DNA from: Ixodes scapularis
Taxonomy: Eukaryota > Arthropoda > Arachnida > Ixodida > Ixodidae
Reading direction: 5' to 3'
Length of the DNA stretch: 64,000 bases
NCBI RefSeq assembly: GCF_016920785.2
Contig: NW_024609839.1
Location: 19,903,085 to 19,967,084, forward strand
Under the pieces are notes generated by a model, which made no database searches, had not been told where the DNA came from, and saw nothing but the letters and a program-made list of their open reading frames with translations. Within the stretch, counting starts at the first letter, position 1; every line of letters begins with the position of its first letter. This document shows positions 22,551 to 32,490 of this stretch, piece after piece. The position numbers were made by a program, and so were the translations under genes.

Positions 22551-23678
22551 TCAATTTCTGGAAAGAAGTGGAATACTGAAAGCATAATATGAGCCATTTA
22601 CTTTATGAATCCTGTCCCATACTCCCTTGGAAGAAGTACTACTTTTGATAGAGGACGCATATTTTTGCCAGCTCTCGCGTTTCGCTTTCCGACGAATGTA
22701 CCTAGCACGAGCTTTCATATTTCGGAAAGATATTAGGTTGTCCCGAGTTGGATAAAGTCTTAGAACACTCCAAGCTTTGTTTTGCTGTTTGCGACTCTCT
22801 TTACAGTCTTCATTCCACCATGGCTTCGGTCGTCTAGGGAGCTGTCCAGATGACCGAGGGATTGAGAGTGACGCTGCAGTGAGAATATGGGATGTTAAAA
22901 GGTGGCTGGGCTCATCAACCGAAAGCTGATCGAGGCGAGAACAGGCCAGGAGTGATGACTGCTTAAAAAGGCTCCAGTCTGCTTTTTCAAACTTCCAGCG
23001 TGAATGGCGCGTAGGTGAAGACTGCGGAGTGTTGTTACATTTTAAAATAATGGGAAAGTGGTCACTTCCATGGGGATTCTGATCAACAGTCCATGAAAAA
23101 TCGGGTAGCAGATTTGCACTGCCAATAGAAAGATCGATGCATGTAGATGACAAGGATGAAGGACTAAAATATGTAGGATGGCCAGTATTAAAAATGCATA
23201 ATGACTGTAAAAATAATATGGATTCGATTATCTTTCCACGTGTATCTGTATGATCACTTCCCCAGAGGGTACTATGTGCGTTAAAATCACCGAGTAAAAG
23301 AAAGGGCTCTGGAAGCTGGCTTAAAAGAGAGTCGAGATCTTGTCGCTTCAGAGAAAGAGAAGGTGGAAAATACACTGAACATACAGTTATGGCTTCATGC
23401 AACAATTGACGAACAGCGATAGCTTCGAGTGGCGTCTGAAGCGGAACCTCTGTACATGGAATATGTTTTGGAAGCACCACCGCAACGCCGCCACAAGAAA
23501 TGGACGTGCTAGGGCGGTCTTTACGAAACACACTGTAGCGTCTCAGAAAGTTAGTGTGAGATGTATTTAAGTGTGTTTCCTGTAAGCATAAGGCCTTATA
23601 CTCTTCTAAAAGGAACTCAACATCTGCAAGGTTAGTGAATAAGCCACGGCAGTTCCACTGAAGAATTACAGAGCCCAT
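22551..23678 (-). pseudogene. LINE B ORF2: endonuclease
   Basis: A 375-residue frame from the ORF2 start (MGSVILQWNCRGLF). APE-type endonuclease motifs are all present: CLQETHL, LLLGDFNAHSTLW, TCIDLSIG, GSDHFPI. It continues into the basic linker before RT and stops at 22551 by frameshift. The domain alone looks intact. Confidence 0.9.
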
Positions 23679-23734
23679 TTTAAAGGATAAAAGATTTCAT
23701 AAATGAATTAAAGCAATCCTACGTGTGGTACACA

Positions 23735-25203
23735 CTAAGGAGGAACCACCGGCTTTTTTCCTTTTTGTTTTGATTTAGCAGTTTGCCATTCCATGTCCTC
23801 CTGATCCGAGGAAGGAGCTGAAGAGTCGGCAATGTCAACAGCTCCCTCTGCATCCTGAACCTTGGACGCAGGTTTGCCAGTTCCGACGTGGTCGGAGACC
23901 TGGACCACGAGTTTCCGGCCACGGCCAGACCCCGCCGAAGAAGTCTTCGACGTACCAGGCCGAGACCCTTCCACATTCATGCTTTCAACGTCTTTTGACA
24001 TTGATGGAGCAGCAGGTGGGCCCTGTTGCTCCGTAACAAGGCGGGCCGCCTCCGAGGGATTGGAACGACGGCCTCGCTCTCCACCTTGAGAAGAGCTACT
24101 GGCATGAGGCTGCCGGTCAGTCGGAGGTCGTGCCTGAATCGACTGGGGAGTCTGTGTGCTCCCAGCGTTACCTGGGGCACTCTGCTTTCCCGCAGGTTGT
24201 TTCGGGGCCTGAGTGAGGCCTGCCAAGTCCTCAAGAGAGAACTGAGTAGCCCTGGACTCCGTACGTCGTGCAGGGCCCCTGCGCACTGCGTCGGACTAGT
24301 ACCTTTAGAAATGAAGGAAAACCTTTGTTTTGCTTTAGGGTACGATAAGTTCTCTTTGGCTCGTAAGGTAAGGATCTCCTTTTCTTGTCGCCACAGCGGG
24401 CAGGACCAAAAGTAAGCAGGGTGAGGACCCTTGCAGTTCTCGCAGGCAACTGGATCTTCACAGACGTCGGCCACATGGTCGTGGCTCCCACACTTTGCAT
24501 ACGTCTCCCTCCCCCGACAGCTGCGCGACCCGTGACCAAAACGCTGGCAACGGAAGCATCGCTGTGGGTTCGGGACGTACGGTCTGACACGACAATTCAA
24601 GTAGCCAGCTTTGACGAGTGCAGGAAGCGTGTGACGTTCGAACGTCAGGACAAGGTGTTTAGTTCTTACCTCTGCACCGTCACGCCTCGTCATAATGCGT
24701 TTGACCGCCACTACTCTAGATGCCCGCAGGCCTTCCAAGATCTCATCTTCACTACTGCAAAGAAGATCATCTTCTGAAATCACCCCTCGAATGGTGTTGA
24801 GGGTTCTATGTGTGCTCACTGTTACTTGGATGTCACCTAGGGATGTCAATTTTAGAAGCGTAATGCTCTGGGGCTTTTTGGCAACTTCTACAAGATCACC
24901 AGAATGCAGTTGCTTTGCCTTGTAATCAGCACCAATCTAACTGTCAAGAACCTTTGCTACAAGAAACGGTGACATCTTAGAGAGAGGTTTGTCAGGGACC
25001 TCGGAGTGAATCACTATGAATCTGGAAAATGTTTCATTATCTTTATCTTTTACTATGACAGTTTGTTCGGGACGATGCCTCTTAGCGGCACGTCCAGAAC
25101 TGGGGGTTTTGGTTCGGGGGTTGCCATAAGAGGCGAAGTTTGTTTGGAACCTGTGGTGTGCCGCCCACCACGGAGCACAACAAGGGAATAGATAACGCAC
25201 CAT
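23735..25203 (-). pseudogene. LINE B ORF1
   Basis: Pieces 24937-25203 (N-part), 23977-24849 (core and knuckles CFRCQRFGHGSRSC, YAKCGSHDHVADVC, CENCKGPHPAYFWSC) and 23735-24286 (Pro/Ser-rich tail) make an ORF1 like that of copy A. A stop near 24940 and a frameshift near 24290 break it. The first Cys of the second knuckle is Tyr. Confidence 0.85.
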
Positions 25204-25668
25204 AACAAAAAGGGCTTTGCTGGAAACGTTATGCTATTAGCACTGCCCAGGAACTATACCCAAGTGTGGTTCTTGACAAGAGGTCTGTCGCCACCCAAGG
25301 TTAGCCCTTGCCGCCAGAGAAGTTGACAAAGGAAAGAAGAGAAATGAGAAGAGTGAAAAGGAGGAGAAGACAAGGGTGAAAGTAGAGAGAGGATAGTAGA
25401 AGTGGCGACCAGACTGAATCATCCTGGCCGTGCCTTACCAGGACTCCCGTCTATGAGAAGCAGGGGCCGAAGTGGTGTATTGCCTCATCCGGGGGGCCCC
25501 GAAGGGTCCAAACCTACCCCGGGCTCGGCTCAACCACCAGGATGCTCTTTTCCCCAGACACGGGAAAGCCACGCACAGCCAGACGTGAGCGGGCGAACCC
25601 GCATGGCTCGGGGTCCGTGGAGACGCCACTCTCCAAACACCTGCTTTCACAGGTTCCCCCTCCGGGGG

Positions 25669-25678
25669 CGTTGTAGGT
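25669..25678. repeat. Target-site duplication of LINE B, 5' side
   Basis: Matches 19846-19855. It adjoins the G-rich 5' terminus of LINE B. Confidence 0.9.
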
Positions 25679-25883
25679 GCTGAATGCAGTGTTCTCATAG
25701 TCTGGGAAGCGGAGGCTGAGTTGCCAGTATGCACACTACAAGTCCATGGACGCATAGTATGCGGATCTGGCAATGGCTTGGATGATGTCATCCACAAGAG
25801 GCAAGGGGTACACAGCTGTGATTGTGCGGTCATTCAGAGGCGCGTAGTTGACGCAAATACGTTTCTTATCTCCACGAGATGCA
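25679..25883 (-). pseudogene. RT palm fragment of gypsy C
   Basis: The minus strand reads SRGDKKRICVNYAPLNDRTI, then YPLPLVDDIIQAIA and YYASMDL, a stop, then YWQLSLRFPD: the first RT blocks with the catalytic MDL aspartate. There is one in-frame stop. It is flanked by the pogo-like element and LINE B, both inserted into this gene. Confidence 0.85.
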
Positions 25884-26419
25884 TACGAATCTCGTTAATT
25901 CGAACACGCTTAATTTAAACATTCTGTTTATTTGAACTGACGCTGTTGTCCGGACTACACTATCTGTATTTGGGTCCATATCACAAGAGCGAATGACATT
26001 TTAGCGAACGGCGACATTTGAGCGAATGGTCGTTTTAGCGAATAACGAGGGCGCGCGTTAACCCATCCGTCGCGCTCCGCTTTAAGCCTCTTCGCGGCGA
26101 CAGTCTGCGGCAACTCATTACAAAAATATGAACTCACTTTGCCCACCCGAAAACGCCGCTTCGCGGCGTCCGACTATTCGCGAAAGTGTCATTCGATGAA
26201 ACGTGGGCGTTCGCTAAAACGTCCTTCGATCAAGTGAGTGCCTCCCATATGTATTTCAATGGGTGAAACCGCCCGGTAATTTGAACGCTTCAGCGCACGC
26301 ACCGGTTAATTCGAACATCCCGCGCCGCCGAGCATGCCTTCAGGAGCGCACGTGGCAGCACCTCCAACGTCTCCAGTTCCAAATAACCATGACAACCGAT
26401 CACGTGGTGACCTTGAATG

Positions 26420-27975
26420 CTCTCTTGCGCGGTGCTCTCTTGCACGGTGACGGTGCTGCGCCGCTGCTCTTCGGCGCTTTATTGGCGGGACTCGGAAGTG
26501 CGACAGTTGCGTTTCTCGCCTCGCACTCGCGCTTTACCGGGGTTCGACGTGCTTTCAGTGGGCGCGCGTCTGAAGTTTGCTGCACCGCAGCTCTTCGGCG
26601 GGAGTGCGACACTTCCGTTTCTTGCCTTGCACTGACGCATTGCTGCGGTTCGACGTGTTTTCGGTGGGTGCACGACTGACGTTTGCTGCAGCGCTTCTCT
26701 TCGGCGTGTTTTCGGCGGGAGTGCGACAGTTCCATTTCTTGCCTTGCACACGCGTGTTGCTGCTGTTCGAAGTGCTTTCGGTGGGCGCGGGACTGAAGTT
26801 TGCTGCGCCGCTGCTCTTTGGCGTATTTCGGCGGAAGTGCGACAGTTCCGTTTCTTGCCTTGCACTCGCGTGTTGCTGCGATTCGGCATGTTTTCGGTGG
26901 GCGCGCGACTGAAGTTTGTTGCGCCGTTGCTCTTTGGCGTGTTTTCGGCGGGAGTACGACAGTTTCGTTTCTTGCCTTGCACTCGCAGGTTGCTGCGGTT
27001 CGAAGTGCTTTCGGTGGGCGCGGGACTGAAGTTTGCTGCGCCGCTGCTCTTCGGCGTATTTCGGCGGGAGTGCGACAGTTCCGTTTCTTGCCTTGCACTC
27101 GCGTGTTGCTGCGATTCGGCATGTTTTCGGTGGGCGCGCGACTGAAGTTTGTTGCGCCGCTCCTCTTTGGCGTGTTTTCGGCGGGAGTACGACAGTTTTG
27201 TTTCTTGCCTTGCATTCGCACGTTGCTGCGGTTCCAAGTGCTTTCGGTGGGCGCGGGACTGAAGTTTGCTGCGCCTCTGCTTTTCGGCGTATTTCGGCGG
27301 GAGTGCGACAGTTCCGTTTCTTGCCTTGCACTCGCGCGTTGCTGCGATTCGGCATGTTTTCGGTAGGCGCGCGACTGAAGTTCGCTGCGCCGCTGCTCTT
27401 TGGCGTGTTTTCGGCGGGAGTACGAAAGTTTTGTTTCTTGCCTTGCATTCGCACGTTGCTGCGGTTCGAAGTGCTTTTGGTGAGCGCGGGACTGAAGTTT
27501 TCTGCGCCGCTGCTCTTCGGCGTATTTCGGCGGGAGTGCGACAGTTCCGTTTCTTGCCTTGCACTCGCGTGTTGCTGCGATTCGGCATGTTTTCGGTGGG
27601 CGCGCGACTGAAGTTTGCTGCGCCGCTGCTCTTTGGCGTGTTTTCGGCGGGAGTACGACAGTTCCGTTTCTTGCCTTGCACTCGCGCATTGCTGCGGTTC
27701 GGTGTGTTTTCGGCGGGAGCCCGACAGTCCCGTTTCTTGCCTTGCACTCACGCATTGCTGTGGTTCGACGTGTTTTCGGTGGGCGCACGACTGACGTTTG
27801 CTGCGCCGCTGCTCTTCGGCGTGTTTTCGGCGGGAGTGCGACAGTTCCGTTTCTTGCCTTGCACTCGCGCATTGCTGCGGTTCGGTGTGTTTTCGGCGGG
27901 AGCCCGACAGTTCCGTTTCTTGCCTTGCACTCGCACGTTGCTGCCGTTCGGCGTGTTTTCGCTGCGCGCGCGACT
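26420..27975. repeat. Tandem array, 233-bp higher-order unit
   Basis: A recurring GACTGAAGTTTGCTGCGCCG landmark falls at 26791, 26907, 27024, 27140, 27257, 27373, 27490 and 27606, i.e. spacing strictly alternating 116 and 117. Alternate monomers also differ in sequence (GCGATTCGGCATG versus GCGGTTCGAAGTG), so the true unit is a 233-bp dimer. Units near both ends are more diverged. GC-rich without stops, so it keeps long open frames (up to 617 residues on the minus strand) that are not genes. Confidence 0.92.
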
Positions 27976-27999
27976 GATGTTATCTCGATTCGAAGCGTT

Positions 28000-28278
28000 A
28001 TGGCGAGCCGGGGCACGTACTGCCCACCAAAGGACCTCAAGACGAAGGTAAAGATACTGCATGAAGTTGACCAAGGCGTACTTTCCAAGACGGAAATAGC
28101 GAAGAAACACAGCATCACGAAGAGCACTCGAAGTGCTGTACACCACCGCGCGCTACTTCTCTTGCCAGTAAAATGATGATGCCGCGTTAGAGCTGATCTC
28201 CAAGCTCCAAGCGATCTTTGTTGATTCACAACTGAGGAACCGTGCGCAGTCACGCATCACGGATTGCTTCCTTTTGTG
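28000..28278 (+). pseudogene. Remnant of pogo/Tigger transposase
   Basis: From ATG at 28000 the frame has KDLKTKVKILHEV, then SKTEIAKKHSITKST, the first helix-turn-helix of CENP-B/pogo transposases that binds the TIR. Similarity then breaks off at ~28130. A second piece (DDAALELISKLQAIF, ending ITDCFLL) looks like a transposase C-terminal tail. The DDE catalytic core is absent, so the element is non-autonomous. Confidence 0.6.
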
Positions 28279-28458
28279 AACGGTGAAGATAAATATCCTT
28301 GAACTCGTCACTCATATGTTAGCTCAGTGCACATGTGCCGCCCAACGCAGCGCTGCACGTAAGTACTCCATTTAGTGAGCTTTCGTTCATTTGAACATTG
28401 TTTAATTCGAACAAATTTTCAGTCCCCCTCGAGTTCGAATTGACGAGATTCGACTGTA

Positions 28459-28832
28459 CTACGACAACAGGAACCCACGGGCCTGGTGCTGGAAGAATAA
28501 TTCCGTGGCCCGTGAGGTTTTGCAGTTGCTTTTCAAGAAACTGTGCGTCCTCAGGAGCATAGCTGTATGGGCTGTGGCTGTAAGACAAGGCATTTGGCAG
28601 CAGGTCTATGCGATGTTGCATGCCCGTGATGCCCCAAGTCGTCTTCGTGGTGTGCAAAAATCATGTGGTGCTGGGCTAGGATTTCCCTTATCGCAGACCG
28701 CTGGCTGGTAGTCAACTGGTCTCCAAGCATGGCTGGTGGGAGATCCGGGTGAATATCGGCTGGCTCGGTACCAGCTATGGCGGCCAAGAAATTGTCACCA
28801 GGATTACTTTGTGGCACTGAGTGAGTTGCCAC
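28459..28832 (-). pseudogene. Start of RT of gypsy C
   Basis: Minus frames 28551-28832 (LTTSQRSAIREILAQHHMIF, preceding the RT) and 28319-28657 (SYSHSPYSYAPEDAQFLEKQ, LTGHGIILPAPGPWVPVVVV) give the standard gypsy N-terminal RT region. They are separated by a frameshift. The pogo-like element enters directly after the VVVV strand; the other side resumes with SRGDKKR, one base out of phase. Confidence 0.8.
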
Positions 28833-29050
28833 GCACCAAGTTGCCGAAATCGGCTTACTCTAGCGGCCAAATGGAGGTGCAGCCCATAGCGCAGTGAAGG
28901 GTGTAGCCAACATTGAGCTAAACGTCATCACCATTGCCTCTTGTAGCACTGGTGATGACCTTCTCTCGGCGAGTTTCATGGGTGACATATAAAATAGTTA
29001 AAATAGTAAGCAATAAGCTGTACAAAAATTGAATTTTTAAATAAAAATTT

Positions 29051-29848
29051 GAAAGCCGTGTACAACTCTGTAACGCCGAACTAAAGCGCAGCTCTTGAGG
29101 AGGAGGAGGGAAGGGTACAGAGGGGGGTCATGTGACCTCGGGGGAGGAGGTGGTGTCACGAGATCTGGGGTAGGAAAGTCACGTGACCTCCCCCCCCCCC
29201 CCCCCCCGAGGTCACCGAAGGTACCCGAGGTCCTCCTGAAGTCCTCCCGAATGAACCCGAGGTCCTCCCGACGTCCTCCTTAAGGAACCCGAGGTCCTCC
29301 TGAAGAAACCCGAGGTCTTTCCAAGGTCCTGCCAAGGAACCCGAGGTCCTCCCGGAGGAACCCGAGGTCGTCCCGGAGGAACCGGAGGTCACGTGACCCC
29401 CCCTCCCCGAGGTCCTCCCGAAAGAACTCGAGGTCCTCCCGAGGTCCTAAAGAAGGAACCTGAGGTCCTCCCGAGGTCCTCCCGAGGAGCTGCCGGAGAA
29501 ACCTGAGGTCCGTGACCTCGCGGGGGGGGGGGGGGGGTCACGTGACCCCCCCTCCCCGAGGTCACTGAAGGTACCCAGGTCCTCCCCAAGGAACCCGGGG
29601 TCACGTGACCTTGGGATGGGGTCACGTGACCTCAGGGGGAAGTCACGTGACCTCGGGGGGGGGTTCACGTCACCCCCTCCCCGAGGTCACCGAAGGAACA
29701 CGAGGTCCTCCCGAAGGAACCCGAGGTCCTTCGGTAGAACCTCGGGTTCCTTCGGGAACATTTACCCATAATGCACCGCGCAATTACGCCGACGGCAACG
29801 GCGACGCCACTCAAGCTTGAAACGGCCGCCTAAGAGCTGCGCTCTAAA
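29051..29848. mobile_element. GC-rich foldback repeat, copy 1
   Basis: Inverted ends TAAAGCGCAGCTCTT (from 29082) and AAGAGCTGCGCTCTAA (to 29847) bracket a ~700-bp G/C-rich interior. A second copy with the same ends, the same outer flank (GAAAGCCG...) and a shared CCATAATGCACCGCGC block lies at 56053-56416. The interior is made of ~20-bp GAGGTCCTCCCGAAGGAACC-like units, CACGTG palindromes and poly-C/poly-G runs. No coding capacity. Confidence 0.75.
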
Positions 29849-30536
29849 ATAAAGAATTAAAATGCTATAATTTTTTCGTTCAATGAAAACAGAATCATGT
29901 CACCTAACGACAATAACGAGACATATAAGTATGAAGCACCTTCATGTTTCATACTTTAATAGATATGCAGTTTCTGCACATCGATAGATATGCGGAAACT
30001 GCATATCGATTGATTACAAGTGAAATTCATTATTTAATCGGAAACGTTTGTTTATTCAGTTACGGCAGGTTGCAGTTCTCTAATATCAAACACAGGTGGC
30101 GACACATGTTCAAGAAAATCTTGATTTGCACCTGTCGTCATGTGCCGCTTGGAACGCCACACGAGAAACAGAAACGGCGCCAGACGTGTGGGCGTCAGAT
30201 GCCTGAATGCCCACAGTGAGCGAGCCGGTGATGTGGAAACAACAGGCACGAGGCTGCAAGTATACCACAGCTGCCTTTGCGCTGTGTTTTAAGGGACTAG
30301 AGGACTACGATTATAGGAGTCGCCATTACATCAGAACGATTTTCACATTTCGTTCGGACCACATATCCTGGAGACGCCAGCTCAAGGCGTAGGCAGCTGC
30401 TCCATTGCACGAGAACATCTGCAACGGGCCGCGTTCCCCAGGGAGCGTGTGCATCGAGAAAAAAGTGAACGACCAAGGATATCAATTTTAGAAGAAATAA
30501 AAATACCACACTGTATCACAGTACCACCACACACGA
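29849..30536. other. Intergenic, nothing recognised
   Basis: AT-rich DNA between the foldback repeat and the serpin 3' end. No supported frame or bounded repeat was seen. Confidence 0.5.
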
Positions 30537-30542
30537 TTTATT
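30537..30542 (-). terminator. Polyadenylation signal of the serpin gene
   Basis: Minus-strand AATAAA lies about 60 nt beyond the serpin stop codon, the only canonical hexamer in a suitable position. Confidence 0.6.
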
Positions 30543-30600
30543 GCATTCGTGCATGGGCCTGAAAGGCGACCCCATCGCCACCTGTTGGTGCAGAAACGCA

Positions 30601-31803
30601 CTAGCCAAGGGTGGGCTTAGCGGCTGGGAGTTCGTGTACTTCTCCCAGAAATAGCACACGGCCGGTTGCCTTTTCGCGGATGTAGAAGAGAAAAGGTCTA
30701 TTCACTGCGAAAGACGGTGGACCACTTTTGTTAATTAACACCACTGTTGCGGCGGCGGCAACCGTGCCATCTTCATTGACCTCGATGGCTGCCTTGTGCT
30801 GGACTTCGGTTACCCTCAGCCCTCTGCCGCCAGTGATTCCCGACAGATCGGCGTCGAAGAAGATCGAACGCACCCCCAACTTTCTCAGGGCAGGGATGAG
30901 GCCGTACTCCGTTTCCAAGTTGAACTTGGGAAGTTGAATCTTGACAGTTTCGTTTTTCAAACTTTCCTGGATTTTTTTAATGGTCTCGACAGTTATGGCG
31001 TCCCGTAGTTTGGGAAGTCCCTTTTTTTCATGTGGAAGCACGATTACCATGCAGTGTCTGTCCCCTTTGTAAGACAGTTCTATGGCCTCAAAGTCGGGTG
31101 CAGAGGTGAACGGTACCTTGCCGTATCGCGTCATGGTTTCTACCATAACCACCTCAGATCCTTTGTTATGAAAAGGAAGAGGGGAGGTATTGTTAGGATC
31201 GAAAGAGGTGTTCCATAGTCCCTTGAAGTAAATGGCATTGAGAAGCGCCATTACGGTGTCTGCGGGAATTTGAAAGCCTGAGATCTTGCCTCTGGTCTTG
31301 TTCTTCACCCACTCATTAACCTCGGATTCCATGGCAGACTTTTCTGCCCCAACGTCCACCGACCGGAACATTGCCGCAAAGGTGTCAACGAGCTCCTTCT
31401 GGTAACTTTCGAGGACTTTTAGAGTTTTCTCCTCAAAGACTGCATTGGCTATCATCAAACTTACATTGTCATCAGTCTGCTGTTTTGCCAGAATCTTTTT
31501 GTAAGACTCCAGTATAGATTCTCTGTTGGACAGTCCTGCCGCGGTGTGGCCGAGAGCAGAGGAGAGTTCCGCTTCGGACTTGCCCCTGGCGCCGGCGTAG
31601 ACCATGGCGAGTGCAACGGAGATGCTGGTAGGCGAGAAGAAGATGTTCGATTCCGGTGCTTCGCTGGACAGTTCCTTGAGAAGCTGGAGGGCAAAATGGT
31701 TCTGGGCTCGGGCGAGCTTCATGTCGCTATCTTCAGCATAGCATTCGCTGTCCCCTGCTAGCAGAACAAACAAGACGAGAAAAACCTTTTCGGCAAGCAT
31801 CAT
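30601..31803 (-). CDS. Secreted inhibitory-type serpin
   Basis: A 400-residue single-exon serpin (usual size 380-400). The start MMLAEKVF was chosen over the upstream in-frame Met at 32010 because it begins a signal peptide (hydrophobic LVLFVLLAG, likely cut after SEC or CYA). The fold is complete: NIFFSPTSISVALAMVYAGA, NAIYFKGLW and the C-terminal signature FAVNRPFLFYI (~365-375). The hinge EDGTVAAAATVV (from ~344) is the small-residue type of true inhibitors. Counting from P17 Glu, P1 is Ser360, with Lys at P2 and Gly-Pro-Pro after it; a one-residue shift would make P1 Lys. Four N-glycosylation sequons lie outside the reactive loop (NKT, NTS, NNTS, NET). Tick serpins of this kind are secreted into saliva or haemolymph and block host or own serine proteases; the target here is unknown. 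It appears intact. Confidence 0.93.
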   Translation of the reverse strand: MMLAEKVFLVLFVLLAGDSECYAEDSDMKLARAQNHFALQLLKELSSEAPESNIFFSPTSISVALAMVYAGARGKSEAELSSALGHTAAGLSNRESILESYKKILAKQQTDDNVSLMIANAVFEEKTLKVLESYQKELVDTFAAMFRSVDVGAEKSAMESEVNEWVKNKTRGKISGFQIPADTVMALLNAIYFKGLWNTSFDPNNTSPLPFHNKGSEVVMVETMTRYGKVPFTSAPDFEAIELSYKGDRHCMVIVLPHEKKGLPKLRDAITVETIKKIQESLKNETVKIQLPKFNLETEYGLIPALRKLGVRSIFFDADLSGITGGRGLRVTEVQHKAAIEVNEDGTVAAAATVVLINKSGPPSFAVNRPFLFYIREKATGRVLFLGEVHELPAAKPTLG

Positions 31804-31932
31804 CGAAACTGGTCTTTCGTCTGTTTTTCCACGTTCCTTATTGTGTGTATTTATTCGTTCATGAACAATGGGCTTCTTCGATCGTGGAAACCTTCGGAAT
31901 ATTTGGCCAATGAAACAACGCATATCCACGTA

Positions 31933-31941
31933 TATTTTATA
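31933..31941 (-). promoter_or_regulatory. Candidate TATA box of the serpin gene
   Basis: Minus-strand TATAAAATA lies about 130 nt upstream of the chosen start codon, which would give a ~100-nt 5' leader. It is only 26 nt from the start of the ~320-bp repeat at 31967. Assignment is by position and sequence only. Confidence 0.45.
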
Positions 31942-31966
31942 GCTGCTCGTGACGTGTTCATCAGTC

Positions 31967-32490
31967 AAGGATACACGGAATCTGTAAAAATAAGTATCTA
32001 CAACCTTCAAGCCCCAAGAATAATAATTTCATATTCATATTATAGTGATCCGTGTTCGAATGCTGTCATTTATTTATCCGCAGCTTTGTCAGGTTCTCCA
32101 CTTGCTTGCCTCAGTTGTTTTATGGCGTCATTAAAACGGGCTAGAAGAAAACCTTTCTTAAGATGTACTTTGATGTTTATTACATTTACAAGCTGAGCGG
32201 TGCAAATTTCTTCGATTCGAAATTGAACTTTTAAGAACAATAACCACAACAAATGAATTGCTGTTTTTTTTAAATTTTGTTATTTAAGGATACACGGAAT
32301 CTGTAAAAATAAGAATGCGCAACCTTCAGGCCCCAAGAATACTCATTTCGTATTCATATTATTGGGATCCGTGTTCGAATGCTGTCATTTAGTTTTCCGG
32401 AGCTTTTGTAAGGTACTGCACTTGCTTGCTTCGCTTGCTTTATGGTGTCGTTAAACGGGCTAGAAGGAAACCTTTCTTAAAGGAGGACCA
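31967..32490. repeat. ~320-bp repeat, two tandem units (second partial)
   Basis: Units begin at AAGGATACACGGAATCTG, at 31967 and 32286 (period 319). Shared blocks include GTTCGAATGCTGTCATTTA and AAACGGGCTAGAAG. A third unit is at 43164. The minus strand of each unit has a short similar frame (KGFLLAR...), too degenerate to call a gene. The first unit sits directly upstream of the serpin promoter. Confidence 0.8.

Larger units (their letters stand above)
19856..25668 (-). mobile_element. Full-length I-group LINE, copy B
   Basis: A 5,813-bp element with 10-bp target duplications, the same 5'UTR block as copy A (25210-25668), ORF1 (25203-23735), ORF2 (23678-20045) and the 3' hairpin at 19882-19914. 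The tail at the 3' end is an (AACC)n-type repeat. More decayed than A: several frameshifts in ORF1 and a loss of ~100-150 bp in the RT thumb (21430-21590). It sits in the RT gene of gypsy C. Confidence 0.95.
25886..28456 (+). mobile_element. Pogo/Tigger-like transposon derivative with tandem array
   Basis: Outer ends are inverted: right end CAGTCGAATCTCGTCAATT, left end CGAATCTCGTTAATT (three bases shorter), each next to TA (25884-25885 and 28457-28458). A TA target and CAG-type ends fit pogo/Tigger. Near the right end a plus-strand frame has a CENP-B/pogo-like helix-turn-helix, followed by a short C-terminal-like tail, so the transposase body is deleted. Most of the interior is a 116/117-bp tandem array. 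The insertion lies in the RT gene of gypsy C. Confidence 0.8.
17223..28832 (-). mobile_element. Ty3/gypsy retrotransposon C, twice interrupted
   Basis: Minus-strand pol pieces: 28459-28832 (start of RT), 25679-25883 (RT blocks with NYAPLNDRTI, YPLPLVDD), 19615-19855 (YLDDVLVYA), 19042-19599 (RT end, RNase H) and 17564-18904 (integrase). Insertions are the pogo-like element (25886-28456) and LINE B (19856-25668). Removing LINE B and one target copy joins STYN to VTCMWTQMPFGLK in frame, a classical gypsy RT junction. Gag and the 5' LTR are not seen above ~29000. Confidence 0.88.

Noticed and set aside
26400..28253. Long open frames (617, 422 and 398 residues) on the minus strand, and long ones on the plus strand
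   Set aside because: They are produced by the GC-rich tandem array, which lacks stops in several frames at once; the peptides are repetitive with no domain, and frames change without penalty.
28841..29050. Search for gag or 5' LTR of gypsy C
   Set aside because: No knuckle, gag-like frame or LTR-type ends were found before the GC-rich foldback repeat; the element appears 5'-deleted.
31804..32010. 69-residue N-terminal extension of the serpin frame
   Set aside because: The downstream Met pair begins a clear signal peptide, the extension has no serpin similarity, and it runs through the TATA-like box and into the repeat.
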